This document shows positions 34,313-43,314 of a DNA stretch of 64,000 bases, one piece after another. The notes under the pieces were generated by a model. That model was not told the DNA's origin. It made no database searches and worked only from the letters and a program-made list of their open reading frames with translations. Made by a program: the position numbers and the translations under genes. The stretch comes from Streptomyces termitum. GTDB taxonomy: Bacteria > Actinomycetota > Actinomycetes > Streptomycetales > Streptomycetaceae. The stretch is taken from the NCBI RefSeq assembly GCF_014650175.1, contig NZ_BMUL01000001.1:102012-166011 (forward strand), written 5' to 3'. Within the stretch, counting starts at the first letter, position 1; each line of letters begins with the position of its first letter.

Positions 34313-35184
34313 GTTTCTCCCAGCAGTTGTTCGATGAGAGCAAGCGACTCCCGAGGCGGAAGCGCCTGCGCTCGGATGGTGCCATATTGCAGCTCAAGGA
34401 TGCGGATCTTCCTCGGTTCGAAGACCGTGCTTCCGTTGAACTCGCCGTCCGAGCGCCCCACCGCCGTACCGTCCGGGAACTTCAACAGCTCGATCCTGCC
34501 GTCCAGCCCCGGGTGGGCGTCCGTGTTCGTCGGCATGATCTGAAGCGTGACGTGCCGCATGCGGCCCACCTCCAGCAGACGTTCGAGCTGCTGTCGCCAC
34601 GCCATTGTGCCCCCAACCCGACGATGCAGCGGGGCCTCTTCCATGACGAAGTGAATCGACGGGGCCGGGTCCCTTTCGAAGACCGACTGGCGGGCCAGAC
34701 GAGCGGCCACCATGCGCTCCACGTTGTCCGGCGAGTACGGCGGCTGCGCGGCCCCGATCAGGATGCGGGCGTGCTCCGGCGTCTGGAGCAGGCCGTGGAT
34801 GCTGTTGGACTCGTAGACCCCGATCTCGACCGCCTTGCCCTCCAGCTTCGCCATGTCCCGCACCTTCTTCGGGTACCGGACCTTCTTGACGTCCTCCTTC
34901 ATCGCGGCGATCAGGCCGCGCGCGTCCAGGACCTGGTCGGCCTTGTCCAGGAACTCGGGGCGGGGGATCCGCTTCCCGCCCTCGATCTTGTAGATGAGCG
35001 CCTCGCCGTAGCCGACGGCTTCGCCGAAGACGGCGGCGCGCATGCCGACCGCCTCGCGCCGGAGCTTCAACTGCCGTCCCACGGTGGCGATGACGGCGAC
35101 ACCCCACTCGTCATTGGGGTCCACGTCCCAACCGGGCTCGTCCGCCTCGTCCGTAAGGTTCTGCGCACCGTCGTCCACCACCAT
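34309..35184 (-). CDS. XRE-family regulator with DUF5753 (Scr1-type)
   Basis: A 291-residue regulator. HTH around residues 30-85 (IATVGRQLKLRREAVGMRAAVFGEAVGYGEALIYKIEGGKRIPRPEFLDKAD), then the DUF5753 domain: YESNSIHGLLQTPEHARILI, MVAARLARQSVFER, IHFVMEEAPLHRRVGG, MRHVTLQIMPTNTDAHPGLDGRIELLKFP. WhiJ-like regulators of this type occur with a DUF397 partner, as here, and affect Streptomyces development. ATG 35184 is chosen as AAAGG lies six bases upstream. GGACAG direct repeats lie in its promoter region. Confidence 0.92.
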   Translation of the reverse strand: MVVDDGAQNLTDEADEPGWDVDPNDEWGVAVIATVGRQLKLRREAVGMRAAVFGEAVGYGEALIYKIEGGKRIPRPEFLDKADQVLDARGLIAAMKEDVKKVRYPKKVRDMAKLEGKAVEIGVYESNSIHGLLQTPEHARILIGAAQPPYSPDNVERMVAARLARQSVFERDPAPSIHFVMEEAPLHRRVGGTMAWRQQLERLLEVGRMRHVTLQIMPTNTDAHPGLDGRIELLKFPDGTAVGRSDGEFNGSTVFEPRKIRILELQYGTIRAQALPPRESLALIEQLLGET

Positions 35185-35241
35185 CTCGCACCTTTCCCTC
35201 GCGTCCTCACGACGCCTCAGATCTACCCGGGCGAACGACTC

Positions 35242-35277
35242 GGACAGGCCGGACAGCGCTGGACAGACTCCGGACAG
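35242..35277. repeat. Four GGACAG direct repeats, 9-11 bp apart
   Basis: GGACAG at 35242, 35251, 35261 and 35272. They lie 58-93 bp before the Scr1-type regulator start, roughly one helical turn apart, so they may be its operator. Confidence 0.45.
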
Positions 35278-35370
35278 TGACCGTCCGCATCGGATGCGGA
35301 GTCGTGTCCGGGTGCGGCCGGCGGCGTGCCCGAGTCGTGCGCCACGGGACGACTGTGAGCGCAACGGAAC

Positions 35371-35472
35371 GTGTCCACAGCGAATATGGGAAACGGGTTG
35401 CCGGACGCCGCCGCCTGTGCTGTGGAGGGGTGGGGTGAGTTGTCCACCGGAGTACGGCTGGGCTGTGGATAA
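35371..35472. repeat. DnaA-box-like sequences
   Basis: GTGTCCACA (35371-35379), TTGTCCACC (35440-35448) and TGTGGATAA (35464-35472, the complement of the perfect box TTATCCACA). They lie in the 579-bp gene-free stretch 35185-35763 between the Scr1-type regulator and the winged-helix gene. Whether DnaA binds here is not known. Confidence 0.45.
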
Positions 35473-35490
35473 CTTCTGGGGAATCCGGTT

Positions 35491-35520
35491 CACCGAAGGC
35501 CGGGATCCCGGCCTTCGGTG
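35491..35520. repeat. Perfect 30-bp palindrome with no loop
   Basis: Left arm CACCGAAGGCCGGGA (35491-35505) followed at once by its exact complement (35506-35520). No U-run follows on either side, so it is not a standard terminator. It stands 19 bp after the perfect DnaA-box-like sequence. Confidence 0.6.
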
Positions 35521-35763
35521 GCCTGGCCGCTCCCTACCAAGGGGCGACGACAGCAGAAGGAAGAACCAACCCGACCCCACCCGCCTCCCCGCGAAGGCGC
35601 TGGTCACCCGCGAGGGTGAATATGCCAACTGAGCGGTCTTTTGGGTGGGTTGTCTGATCTACGCTCGGCCTGACCGAACTCCAGACACACATGAGTCGGC
35701 CCCCGGCGGGACTTGCACTCCCGGCGAGGGCCTGACCAATCGAGGAAGCCAGAAACCTTCCTG

Positions 35764-37065
35764 ATGGATACCCAGAACATTACTGCCTGCCCTCCCTCCG
35801 CGTCCCCGGACTCGGAGAAGAAGCGCCGTACCCGACCGCGTCGGCGCAGCATCCGGGTGCACTGCCGGGGGATGCGTTTCGGCGGCGTGATCCACGACAA
35901 CGTCCGGCACGCCAGGGACTTCCTGATGGTCGGCAACCACCTCGGCCGCAACGTGAAGCTGTCGCCCAACGCGATCGGGCTCTCCGTGCACATCCAGAAC
36001 GTGCCCGAGGGCGGCGAGATCAGCGTCCAGAGCCTCTACGAGCGCTTCCGCGAGTCGGGCACCAGCAAGGCGACGATCGCCAAGGGGCTGCGGGAACTGG
36101 AGGAACACGGCTACCTGAGCCGGATCGTGGTCCAGGACGACGAGGGCCAGTTCGCGACGGTGACGATCTCCCACAACTACCCGGCCCGCTACCGAAACCC
36201 CGCCGACCGGGAACTCCCACCCCTCCGCCGAACCCCCGCCTCCCCGGTGACAACCGAAATCCTCGCCCTCCTCCAGCCCACCCCACCCACCAGCGCCGAC
36301 CTCCCACCCACCGGCGCCGAACCTCCGTCCCGTCCGCCCACCGGCGCCGAGCCCCCGCCCTGTCCACCCACCGGCGACGACCCCCCACCCACCGGCGCCG
36401 AACCTCCGTCCCGTCCGCCCACCGGCGGCGACCTCCCGGCCTGTCCGCCCACCGGCGACGAGCCCCCGGCCCGTCCGCCCGTACGACCCTCGTCCCGGCC
36501 GTCCGCGCGGCCGGCCCAGCCGCCTATGCGCCCCCCGGCCCAGCCGCCCGTACGGCCCCCGGTCCAGCCGCCCGTACGCCCCCCGGTGCAGCCGTCCACG
36601 CGGCCCCCGGCGCCCGCGCAGCCCCCGGCGGCGACCGTCCCGCCGCCCCGCCGCCCGCGCCCCGCACCCGCCCGGCCCCGGGCGCTGCCTCCCGTACCGC
36701 AGCCGCTGTTCCCCGCGCGGGCGCTCCTGGAGACGGCCTGGACGGTGGTGGCGGGGCTGCGCCGGGAGGACCCGAGGCTGCTGGTCTCCGAGACCGATGC
36801 CGAACACCTGACCTCAGGGGTTGCCGCCTGGCTCGAACGTGACCTCACCCCCGAAGACGTCACCCGGGCCCTCGCCCACGACCTGCCGCCCGACCCCCTT
36901 TACCGCCCGGCCGCCCTGATCGCCCACCGCCTCACCCACGACCTCCCACCCCTCCCCTCCTTCCAGCCCCCGACCCCACCCCTCCACCCCCTCCAGAACT
37001 GCGACAAATGCGACCGCGCCCACCGCGCCCCACAAGCGGGCCCGTGCCCGGCCTGCACACCCTGA
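35764..37065 (+). CDS. Winged-helix DNA-binding protein with long Pro-rich tail and C-terminal zinc knuckle-like motif
   Basis: A 433-residue protein. After a basic start (EKKRRTRPRRRS), residues 35-140 form a winged helix: FLMVGNHLGRNVKLSPNAIGLSVHIQNVP, SVQSLYERFRESGTSKATIAKGLRELEEHGYLSRI. From about 175 to 300 the chain is Pro-rich, with near-repeats such as PPTGAEPPSRPPTG. A helical segment and a terminal CDKC...CPAC pair (possible Zn site) follow. Found commonly in Streptomyces near such regulators; function unknown. The region upstream holds DnaA-like boxes and a large palindrome; three more boxes lie just after the stop. AGGAAG upstream can pair with CTTCCT next to the ATG. Confidence 0.8.
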   Translation: MDTQNITACPPSASPDSEKKRRTRPRRRSIRVHCRGMRFGGVIHDNVRHARDFLMVGNHLGRNVKLSPNAIGLSVHIQNVPEGGEISVQSLYERFRESGTSKATIAKGLRELEEHGYLSRIVVQDDEGQFATVTISHNYPARYRNPADRELPPLRRTPASPVTTEILALLQPTPPTSADLPPTGAEPPSRPPTGAEPPPCPPTGDDPPPTGAEPPSRPPTGGDLPACPPTGDEPPARPPVRPSSRPSARPAQPPMRPPAQPPVRPPVQPPVRPPVQPSTRPPAPAQPPAATVPPPRRPRPAPARPRALPPVPQPLFPARALLETAWTVVAGLRREDPRLLVSETDAEHLTSGVAAWLERDLTPEDVTRALAHDLPPDPLYRPAALIAHRLTHDLPPLPSFQPPTPPLHPLQNCDKCDRAHRAPQAGPCPACTP

Positions 37066-37091
37066 ACGGCAGATCCCCGAAATCCACCGCC

Positions 37092-37124
37092 TGTGGATAA
37101 CCCTGTGGAAAGCCCTGTGGACAA
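37092..37124. repeat. Three DnaA-box-like repeats at exact 12-bp spacing
   Basis: TGTGGATAA (37092), TGTGGAAAG (37104), TGTGGACAA (37116): complements of TTATCCACA, CTTTCCACA and TTGTCCACA. The first and third fit the Streptomyces DnaA box; all have one orientation. Confidence 0.6.
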
Positions 37125-37175
37125 CTCTCCCTCCCCGGCTGCCCGTTCCCCCCTCCACCAACGCCCGAGGAACCC

Positions 37176-38060
37176 ATGGTCAACCCGCCCCACGAGGCGC
37201 TGCACCGGATCTTCCAGCACGATCCGATGCTGTTCAGCCGACTGTCGAGGCTGCTGGGGATCCGCCTCCCCACCCCCGTCGAGGCCGTTCTCCTGCCCAC
37301 CGACCTCACCGAGACGAAACCCGTCGAACGCCGGGTGGACACCCTCCTGAAGTTCGACAGCGCGACGGAGGGATCCCTGCTCCTGGCCATCGAGTCGCAG
37401 GGCAAGAAGGACCCGGCCAAGCACGCCAGCTGGGCGTACTACGCCGCGTACCTGTGGACGAAGTACCAACTGCCGACCGCACTGCTCGTCGTCTGCCAGA
37501 ACCGGGCCACCGCCGCGTGGGCCGCACGGGAGGTGGCCTGCGGGCCGCCCGGCATGCCGACCCTCATCGTCCGCCCCACCGTCGTGGGCCCCCACAACAT
37601 GCCGGTCATCGCCGACCCGGTCCGGGCCCGGGGAGACCTGGCCCTCGCCACCCTGTCGGCCATCACCCACGCGGGTGATCCGGACATCGGTGACATACTG
37701 AAAGCACTGTCCACGGCACTCCGGGACCTGCCCGAGGAGGTCGCGGACCCCCTCATCGAGTTCACCGCGCAGGGGCTCAGCAAGCGCCCGGCCCAGAAGA
37801 TCTGGAGGAACCTGGTGGCCACGGACCTCTCCTTCTACAAGTCGTACCTTTCCGAGGAGCTTCGGGCGGAAGGCCGTACCGAGGGGCTGGCGCAGGGCGG
37901 TATCGACGCCATACTGCTCGTCCTGGAGCAGCGCGGACTCGACGTCTCCGACGAGGTGCGCGACCGGGTCACCGCCTGCGACGACCCGGACGTGCTGCGC
38001 GGCTGGCTCGCCCGCGCCGTCACCGCCGCCACCGCCGAGGAGATTTTCGCGGACGGCTGA
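37176..38060 (+). CDS. Rpn/YhgA-like PD-(D/E)XK nuclease family protein
   Basis: A 294-residue protein. [44 protein letters not shown] has the Asp and the E-x-Q pair that Rpn-type nucleases use in place of ExK, followed by the Arg/Tyr helix. A helical middle and an [11 protein letters not shown] stretch, as at Rpn C-termini, follow. Rpn proteins are transposase-like nucleases linked to recombination; Streptomyces has many paralogues of unknown role. CGAGGAA lies before the ATG. It lies next to the transposon-bearing island but shows no sign of being part of it. Confidence 0.72.
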   Translation: MVNPPHEALHRIFQHDPMLFSRLSRLLGIRLPTPVEAVLLPTDLTETKPVERRVDTLLKFDSATEGSLLLAIESQGKKDPAKHASWAYYAAYLWTKYQLPTALLVVCQNRATAAWAAREVACGPPGMPTLIVRPTVVGPHNMPVIADPVRARGDLALATLSAITHAGDPDIGDILKALSTALRDLPEEVADPLIEFTAQGLSKRPAQKIWRNLVATDLSFYKSYLSEELRAEGRTEGLAQGGIDAILLVLEQRGLDVSDEVRDRVTACDDPDVLRGWLARAVTAATAEEIFADG

Positions 38061-38122
38061 CATCCTCCGCCGGGGGCGAACGGACTGCCTGGTACGGGAG
38101 TTCGGGTGGTCCACTGGGCCGC

Positions 38123-39112
38123 ATGGACATTCTGGTGCTGGGCGGGACGGCATGGGTGGGCCGCGAAGTGTCGCGGCGGGGGCTGGCGCGGGGGCACGCG
38201 GTGACGTGTCTCGCGCGCGGGGAGAGCGGAGGGGTGGCCGAGGGGGCCGAGCTGGTGGTCGCGGACCGGCGGGAGCCGGGGGCGTACGACGCGGTGCGGG
38301 AGCGGGACTGGGACGCCGTGGTCGAGGTGTCCTGGCAGCCCGGCTTCGTCCGGGAGGCGCTCGCCGCCGTCGGCCCCCGGGCCCGGCACTGGACGTACGT
38401 CTCGTCCGGGAACGTCTACGCCTCGCACGCCGAGATCGGCGCCGACGAGTCCGCCGCCCTGCTGGAGCCGACCGCACTCGACGAGGTCGACCGGGAGCTG
38501 TACGGGGAGGCGAAGGTCGCCTGCGAGCTGGCCTCCGGCGCGGCCGTCGGCGACCGGCTCCTGATCGCCCGGGCCGGGCTCATCGGCGGGCCCGGCGACA
38601 TCAGCGACCGCACCGGCTACTGGACGGCCCGCGCCGCCCGCGACCCCGAGGGCCCGCTCCTCGTCCCCGACGAGCCCGACCTGCCCTCCCGCGTCGTGGA
38701 CGTCCGCGACCTCGTCGACTGGATCCTCGACTCCGCCGAGAAGGGGCTGACCGGCGCGTACGACGCCGTCGGGCCGAACGTCACCCTCGGCGACTGGATC
38801 ACCCTGTCCCGCGCCGCCGCCGGACACACCGGCGAGGTCGTCCCGGCCGACCAGAGCTGGCTGCTCGCCCAGGGCGTCACGGAGTTCATGGGCCCCGAAT
38901 CGCTGCCCCTGTGGATCGTCGCCGCCGACTGGAGCGGCTTCCAGGCCCGCTCCGGCGCCGCCGCCCTCGCCGCCGGACTCCGCCACCGCCCCCGCGAGAC
39001 GATGATCGCCGACACCCTGGCCTGGGAACGCGAACGGGGCCTCGACCGCGACCGCCGCGCCGGCCTCACCCCCGCCAAGGAAGCCGAACTGCTGGCCGCG
39101 CTGGGGAAGTAG
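38123..39112 (+). CDS. NAD-dependent epimerase/dehydratase-like protein (SDR, extended)
   Basis: A 329-residue Rossmann protein: [25 protein letters not shown] (GxxGxxG cofactor loop), VSSGNVYAS (Ser of the triad), and [10 protein letters not shown] (YxxxK). [15 protein letters not shown] and [12 protein letters not shown] are family features. Substrate unknown; homologues in Streptomyces are annotated as reductases or epimerases of unknown role. ATG 38123 starts the beta-strand directly. Confidence 0.88.
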   Translation: MDILVLGGTAWVGREVSRRGLARGHAVTCLARGESGGVAEGAELVVADRREPGAYDAVRERDWDAVVEVSWQPGFVREALAAVGPRARHWTYVSSGNVYASHAEIGADESAALLEPTALDEVDRELYGEAKVACELASGAAVGDRLLIARAGLIGGPGDISDRTGYWTARAARDPEGPLLVPDEPDLPSRVVDVRDLVDWILDSAEKGLTGAYDAVGPNVTLGDWITLSRAAAGHTGEVVPADQSWLLAQGVTEFMGPESLPLWIVAADWSGFQARSGAAALAAGLRHRPRETMIADTLAWERERGLDRDRRAGLTPAKEAELLAALGK

Positions 39113-39163
39113 CGGCACCCCGCCGGGAGGCCGGGCCGGGCCCGTGCCCGCGCGGCGGTCCGG

Positions 39164-39577
39164 TCAGGCCAGCCAGCGGGCGCCGTGGCGGTGCCGGGCC
39201 GGCGGGACGTCCACGGTGTCCGCCGCGTCGAGGTCGAGCGGGCCGCCCGGGGTGCGGGCCAGGCGGCGGACCGCGCCGAGCCGGGCCCGGAGGTCCTGGC
39301 GGGCGCGGCGCTCCAGCCGGGCCGCCCAGCGGCCCACGGCGGGGTCGTGCTGGTGGCGCGGGAGCCAGTGGACGGCGACGTGGCGGCGGACGCGGTGGAC
39401 GCGGTGGGTGGGGCGGACACGGTCGGTGGCGGCGGGAGCGCCCACCGGGCCCTCGGTGCGGGAGGCGTACCGGAGGTCGTACAGGGTCAAGGCGTGCCAG
39501 GGGGAGCCGGGCGGGGTCCCGTCGGTGGCCTCTGTGTCCCAGGCGGCGCGGGTGAGGTGGTGCGCGGTGCGGGACAT
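39164..39577 (-). CDS. Hypothetical Arg/His-rich protein
   Basis: A 137-residue basic protein (MSRTAHHLTRAAWDTEATDG... HALTLYDLRYASR...RVHRVRRHVAVHWLPRHQHD). LYDLRY and RRxVAVHxLxRH resemble a small family of Arg-rich Streptomyces proteins. No domain recognised. Confidence is limited because basic, GC-rich frames also arise by chance. Confidence 0.55.
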   Translation of the reverse strand: MSRTAHHLTRAAWDTEATDGTPPGSPWHALTLYDLRYASRTEGPVGAPAATDRVRPTHRVHRVRRHVAVHWLPRHQHDPAVGRWAARLERRARQDLRARLGAVRRLARTPGGPLDLDAADTVDVPPARHRHGARWLA

Positions 39578-39651
39578 CGGGACTCCGATCCGGTGCGGGC
39601 GGGCGCGGGGGACGGGGGCGGGGGACGGGTGCGGGGGTGCGCGGGTGTGGG

Positions 39652-39686
39652 AAGGCGGCGGGGCCTTTCAGGGGTGCCGCCGCCTT
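39652..39686 (-). terminator. Hairpin terminator after the mur operon
   Basis: AAGGCGGCGG (39652-39661) pairs perfectly with CCGCCGCCTT (39677-39686), 11 bp beyond the PTS gene stop. Confidence 0.6.
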
Positions 39687-39696
39687 TCGGGTGGGG

Positions 39697-41208
39697 TCAG
39701 ACCTTGGCCGGTTCGGGGGTGGGCTCGGTGGGGGTGGTGGCCGGGGTGGTGTGCGGTGCCGCTTCGGGGTCGATGTCGAACTCCTCGATCATCTCGCGGC
39801 TGAAGCCCCAGAAGTAGGTCGCGGTGAAACCGGCGGCGTAGCCGACGAGCAGCCCGCCCGCGTAGATCGCGATCGTCGTGCCGAGGCCCTTGTCGCCGTC
39901 GAGGAGCGGGAAGAGCGCCCAGCCGGACGGGCCGATCGCGGTGGAGCCGACCTTGTCGCCCAGCATGCTGAACAGGCCGACGAAGCCGCCGCCGAACGCG
40001 CCGCCCACGCAGGCCGTGACGAAGGGGCGGCCCAGCGGCAGCGAGACGCCGTAGATCAGCGGCTCGCCGACGCCGAGGAAACCGGCCGGGAGCGCGGACC
40101 TGATCGTGCGGCGGATCGAACCGTTGCGGGGCAGCTTCAGGTAGACCGCCATCGCCGCGCCGACCTGGCCCGCGCCCGCCATCGCCAGGATGGGCAGGAG
40201 GACGGTGTAGCCCTGCTGCTCGATGAGGGTGGTGTGGATGGGGATGAGCGCCTGGTGCAGGCCCAGCATCACCAGCGGCAGGAACAGGCCGCCGAGGAGG
40301 AAGCCCGCGCCCGCGCCCGCGTGCGCCAGGAGCCAGTTCGCGAAGTCGCCGATGGCCTGCGAGACCTCGCCCGCCACGTACATCAGGCCGAAGACCGTGA
40401 CCAGGCCGGAGACGAGCACCGTGAGGGTGGGGGTGACCAGGACGTCCAGCGACTCCGGCACCCACCTGCGGCACCACTTCTCCACGTACACGGCGAGGAC
40501 CGCCGCGCCGAGCGCGCCGAGGACGCCGCCCTGGCCGGGCGAGAGCTGCTGCCCGAAGACCTCGATCTTGGCGACGCCCGGGTAGACGATGATCGCCGCG
40601 ACCGCGCCGCCGAGGACGGGCGTGCCGCCGAACTCCTTGGCCGTGTTGTAGCCGACGAAGACCGCGATGAGGGCCATGAAGCCGCTCGCGACGGCGGCGA
40701 GCGCCGGGGTGACGCCGGGCAGCCGACCGAGGTTGACCAGCAGGCCGTTGAGACCGGCGATGATGCCGCAGCCGATGAGGGCGGGGATCAGCGGCACGAA
40801 GATGTTCGCGATCTTCCGCAGGAAGAGCTTGAAGGGGGTGGAGTTCTTCGCCTTCCGGGCGGCCTTGAGGGCGGCGCCCCGGTCGGCCAGCTCCTCGGCG
40901 GTGTGCCCGGCCCCGGGCGCGGCGGCGCCGGTCTCTCCGGCGGGGGCGCCCTCGGCCACCAGGGCCTCGAACGCGGGGGTGACGCGGGCGACCGTGCCCG
41001 GCCCCAGGACGATCTGGTACGTGTCGTCCTCCACCGTGCCCAGCACGGCCGGCAGGGCCTTCAGCGCCTCCTCCCGGACGAGCGAGCGGTCGCGCAGACC
41101 CAGCCGGAGCCGGGTCATGCAGTGGGCGACGGAGGTGATGTTCCCGGCGCCGCCGACGAGGGGGAGGATCGCGGCGGCGGTGGCGCGGTTCTTGTCGTCT
41201 GTGCTCAT
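39697..41208 (-). CDS. murP: PTS EIIBC permease, probably for N-acetylmuramic acid (MurP-like)
   Basis: A 503-residue phosphotransferase permease of the glucose superfamily. The EIIB domain (residues 1-90) has phospho-Cys30 in VAHCMTRLRLGL; the EIIC domain has about ten membrane segments with FVGYNTAKEFGGTPVLGGAVAAIIVYPG and GVGEPLIYGVSLPLGRPFVTAC (the sugar-site GEPLIYG). No EIIA domain, so it must borrow one. It follows murQ on the same strand, so the imported sugar is probably MurNAc; GlcNAc-type substrates are possible. ATG 41208. Confidence 0.88.
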   Translation of the reverse strand: MSTDDKNRATAAAILPLVGGAGNITSVAHCMTRLRLGLRDRSLVREEALKALPAVLGTVEDDTYQIVLGPGTVARVTPAFEALVAEGAPAGETGAAAPGAGHTAEELADRGAALKAARKAKNSTPFKLFLRKIANIFVPLIPALIGCGIIAGLNGLLVNLGRLPGVTPALAAVASGFMALIAVFVGYNTAKEFGGTPVLGGAVAAIIVYPGVAKIEVFGQQLSPGQGGVLGALGAAVLAVYVEKWCRRWVPESLDVLVTPTLTVLVSGLVTVFGLMYVAGEVSQAIGDFANWLLAHAGAGAGFLLGGLFLPLVMLGLHQALIPIHTTLIEQQGYTVLLPILAMAGAGQVGAAMAVYLKLPRNGSIRRTIRSALPAGFLGVGEPLIYGVSLPLGRPFVTACVGGAFGGGFVGLFSMLGDKVGSTAIGPSGWALFPLLDGDKGLGTTIAIYAGGLLVGYAAGFTATYFWGFSREMIEEFDIDPEAAPHTTPATTPTEPTPEPAKV

Positions 41209-41315
41209 GGTGCGGTGGTGCCTTCGGTGCGGGGGGTGTTCGGTACGGGGTGTTCCGTGGGGGGCGCTCGGTACGTGGGTGTCCGGCGGCGGGGGGCTCT
41301 TCCCGCCGGGAGGGT

Positions 41316-42245
41316 TCAGGCGGTCGCGTGCAGGGCCGCGCGCAGGTGGCCGTGGGTGGCGGTCAGGCGCTCGGCGGCGGTGGCGGCGTCGACGTCGGCC
41401 AGGATGATCAGGATGGCGTTCTTCACCTCCCCGCCGGTGGCGGCGAGGGCGGCCTCGATCTGCTCGTCGTGCGCGCCGGTCGCCAGGGCGACGATCCGCC
41501 GGGACCGGGCCTGGAGCTTCTCGTTGGAGGCGCGGACGTCGACCATCAGGTTCCCGTAGGTCTTGCCGAGCCGGATCATGGTGATCGTCGAGATCATGTT
41601 GAGGACGAGCTTCTGCGCCGTACCGGCCTTGAGGCGGGTGGAGCCGGTGAGCAGCTCGGGGCCGGGCACGACCTCGATGCCGTGCTCGGCGGCGGCGGCC
41701 AGCGCGCTGTCGGCGTTGCAGGAGAGGCCGATGGTGAGCGCCCCGGCGGCCCGCGCGTGCTCGACGGCGCCGATGGCGTACGGGGTGCGGCCGGAGGCGG
41801 AGATGCCGACCACGGTGTCGTCGGCGGTCAGGCCCAGCGCGTCGAGGTCGGCGGCGGCCAGCTCCTTGGAGTCCTCGGCGCCCTCCACGGCCTTCACCAT
41901 GGCCCCGGGGCCGCCCGCGATCAGGCCGACGACCTGCGCGGGGTCGGTGTTGAAGGTGGGCGGGCACTCGCTCGCGTCGAGGACCCCGAGCCGCCCGGCG
42001 GTGCCCGCGCCGAGGTAGAGCAGCCGGCCGCCCCGGGCCATCCGCTCGGCGGTGGCGTCGATGGCGGCGGCGATGGCGGGGAGCGCCCGGGCCACGGCGG
42101 CGGGGACGGTCCGGTCCTCGTCGTTCATCAGGCCGGCGAGCTCCAGGGTGGAGAGCCGGTCGATCTCGGCCAGTTCGGGGCGGAACGCCTCGGTGGTGAG
42201 GGTGGCGAGCTGGGCGCGGAGTGCGGAGTACGTGCTGGTGGACAC
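41316..42245 (-). CDS. murQ: N-acetylmuramic acid 6-phosphate etherase
   Basis: A 309-residue SIS-domain lyase that cleaves the lactyl ether of MurNAc-6-phosphate to GlcNAc-6-phosphate and lactate. Visible: GGRLLYLGAGTAGRLGVLDASECPPTF (active site with Glu), GAEDSKELAAADL, GISASGRTPY and RLKAGTAQKLVLNMISTITMIRLGKTYGNLMVDVRASNEKL. GlcNAc-6-P then enters the NagA step, linking this operon to nagA at 7.6 kb. GTG 42245 starts MSTSTYSALRAQLATL; the upstream GC-rich repeat region makes a longer frame unlikely. Confidence 0.95.
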   Translation of the reverse strand: MSTSTYSALRAQLATLTTEAFRPELAEIDRLSTLELAGLMNDEDRTVPAAVARALPAIAAAIDATAERMARGGRLLYLGAGTAGRLGVLDASECPPTFNTDPAQVVGLIAGGPGAMVKAVEGAEDSKELAAADLDALGLTADDTVVGISASGRTPYAIGAVEHARAAGALTIGLSCNADSALAAAAEHGIEVVPGPELLTGSTRLKAGTAQKLVLNMISTITMIRLGKTYGNLMVDVRASNEKLQARSRRIVALATGAHDEQIEAALAATGGEVKNAILIILADVDAATAAERLTATHGHLRAALHATA

Positions 42246-42271
42246 GGGGCGGCTGCTTTCTTTCCTGGGTC

Positions 42272-42299
42272 CGGGCGGTGCGGTGCGGGCGGTGCGGTG
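42272..42299. repeat. Tandem 14-bp repeat in the murR-murQ gap
   Basis: CGGGCGGTGCGGTG occurs twice in direct tandem (42272-42285, 42286-42299), with a partial third copy after it. Together with G/C-rich sequence to 42391 it fills the gap between murQ and murR. Confidence 0.7.
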
Positions 42300-42391
42300 C
42301 GGGCGGTCCGGGCGGTGCGGGGTCGGGGGCGGGGCGGAGTCGGGTCCAGGGCCGGGGGTCGGGCCGGGGTCGGGGGCGGAAGGGGCCCGGG

Positions 42392-43312
42392 TCAGCGGGT
42401 GGTGCGGGGGGAGTGGCGGTGGGCGAGGGCCTCGTAGGAGGCGGCGAGTGCCGGGGCCGCCGTCTCGTACGTGCGCTGTGTGACACACGTGAACAGGCAG
42501 TCCACGACGAGGAGTTGGCTGGTACGGGACGACATGGCGGCCGGCCGCAGCTCGCTCTCGCGGGCCGTGGAGGTGGTCAGCACGTGGTCGGCGTACTGGC
42601 TGACGGGGCCGTCCGGGCGGCCGGTGATCGCGACGGTGGTGGCACCGTGCTCGAAGGCGACCCGGAGCGGTTCTATGACGTCGCCGGTCGAACCGGAGTG
42701 GGTGATCGCGAGGGCGACGTCACCGGAGCGGAGCTGCACGGCGTTGGTGACGGCGAGGTGCGGGTCGCTGTGCGCGTGGGCGACGATCCCGATGCGGAGC
42801 AGCTTCTGCACGAGGTCCTGGGCGACGAGACCGGAGGCGCCGACCCCGTACACGTCGATGCGGCGGGCGGTCGCGCAGGCGGCGGCGACGGCGCCGAGCT
42901 GCACCGTGTCCAGGGCGGCGGCCGTGTCGGCGAGGGTCTGCCGCTCGTCGTGGGCGAGCTTGGCGACGACGTCGGCGACCGGGTCGTCCACGGCGATGTC
43001 GGCGGTGACGGCGGGCGCCCGGCCCGACTGCTGCTGGGCGGCCAGCCCGGCGAGCGCGAGCCGCAGGTCGCGGTAGCCGGGGTAGCCGAGCAGGCGGGCG
43101 GTGCGGACGACGGTGGCCTCGCTGGTGCCGGTCAGCTCGGCGAGGCCGGTGACCGTGAGGGCGGCACAGCCCGCGGGGTCCCCGGCCACGGCCTCGGCGA
43201 CCCGCTGCATGGAACGGGTCATGGACGGGGAGAGGGTCCGTACCTTGGCGGCGAGGGCGGCCGGAGCCGGGGGCGCCTCACCGCTGAAAGTTTCCTTCAC
43301 GTCATTGGTCAC
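42392..43312 (-). CDS. murR: RpiR/MurR-family regulator
   Basis: A 306-residue regulator. N-terminal HTH_6: LSPSMTRSMQRVAEAVAGDPAGCAALTVTGLAELTGTSEATVVRTARLLGYPGYRDLRLAL; C-terminal SIS domain: RRIDVYGVGASGLVAQDLVQKLLRIG, ALAITHSGSTGDVIEPL, GATTVAITGRPDGPVSQYADHVL, which binds phosphosugars. It lies just upstream of murQ-murP and presumably responds to MurNAc-6-P. A 17-bp palindrome stands over its start. Confidence 0.93.
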   Translation of the reverse strand: MTNDVKETFSGEAPPAPAALAAKVRTLSPSMTRSMQRVAEAVAGDPAGCAALTVTGLAELTGTSEATVVRTARLLGYPGYRDLRLALAGLAAQQQSGRAPAVTADIAVDDPVADVVAKLAHDERQTLADTAAALDTVQLGAVAAACATARRIDVYGVGASGLVAQDLVQKLLRIGIVAHAHSDPHLAVTNAVQLRSGDVALAITHSGSTGDVIEPLRVAFEHGATTVAITGRPDGPVSQYADHVLTTSTARESELRPAAMSSRTSQLLVVDCLFTCVTQRTYETAAPALAASYEALAHRHSPRTTR

Positions 43313-43314
43313 AT

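Noticed and set aside
35690..35760. tRNA gene or attachment site
   Set aside because: A GC-rich segment looked tRNA-like, but no cloverleaf or TTC-loop consensus can be formed and no integrase is near.
35185..35763. Plasmid replication origin
   Set aside because: DnaA-like boxes, a palindrome and repeats are present, but there is no AT-rich unwinding region and no recognised initiator; kept only as a finding to test.
36291..36620. CRISPR-like array
   Set aside because: The repeats encode the Pro-rich PPTGAEPPSRP stretches of the winged-helix protein in frame; there are no unique spacers of even length.
39697..42486. Single 929-codon protein covering the PTS gene and murQ region
   Set aside because: The N-terminal half is an out-of-frame Arg/Pro shadow of murQ; the real PTS gene starts at ATG 41208.
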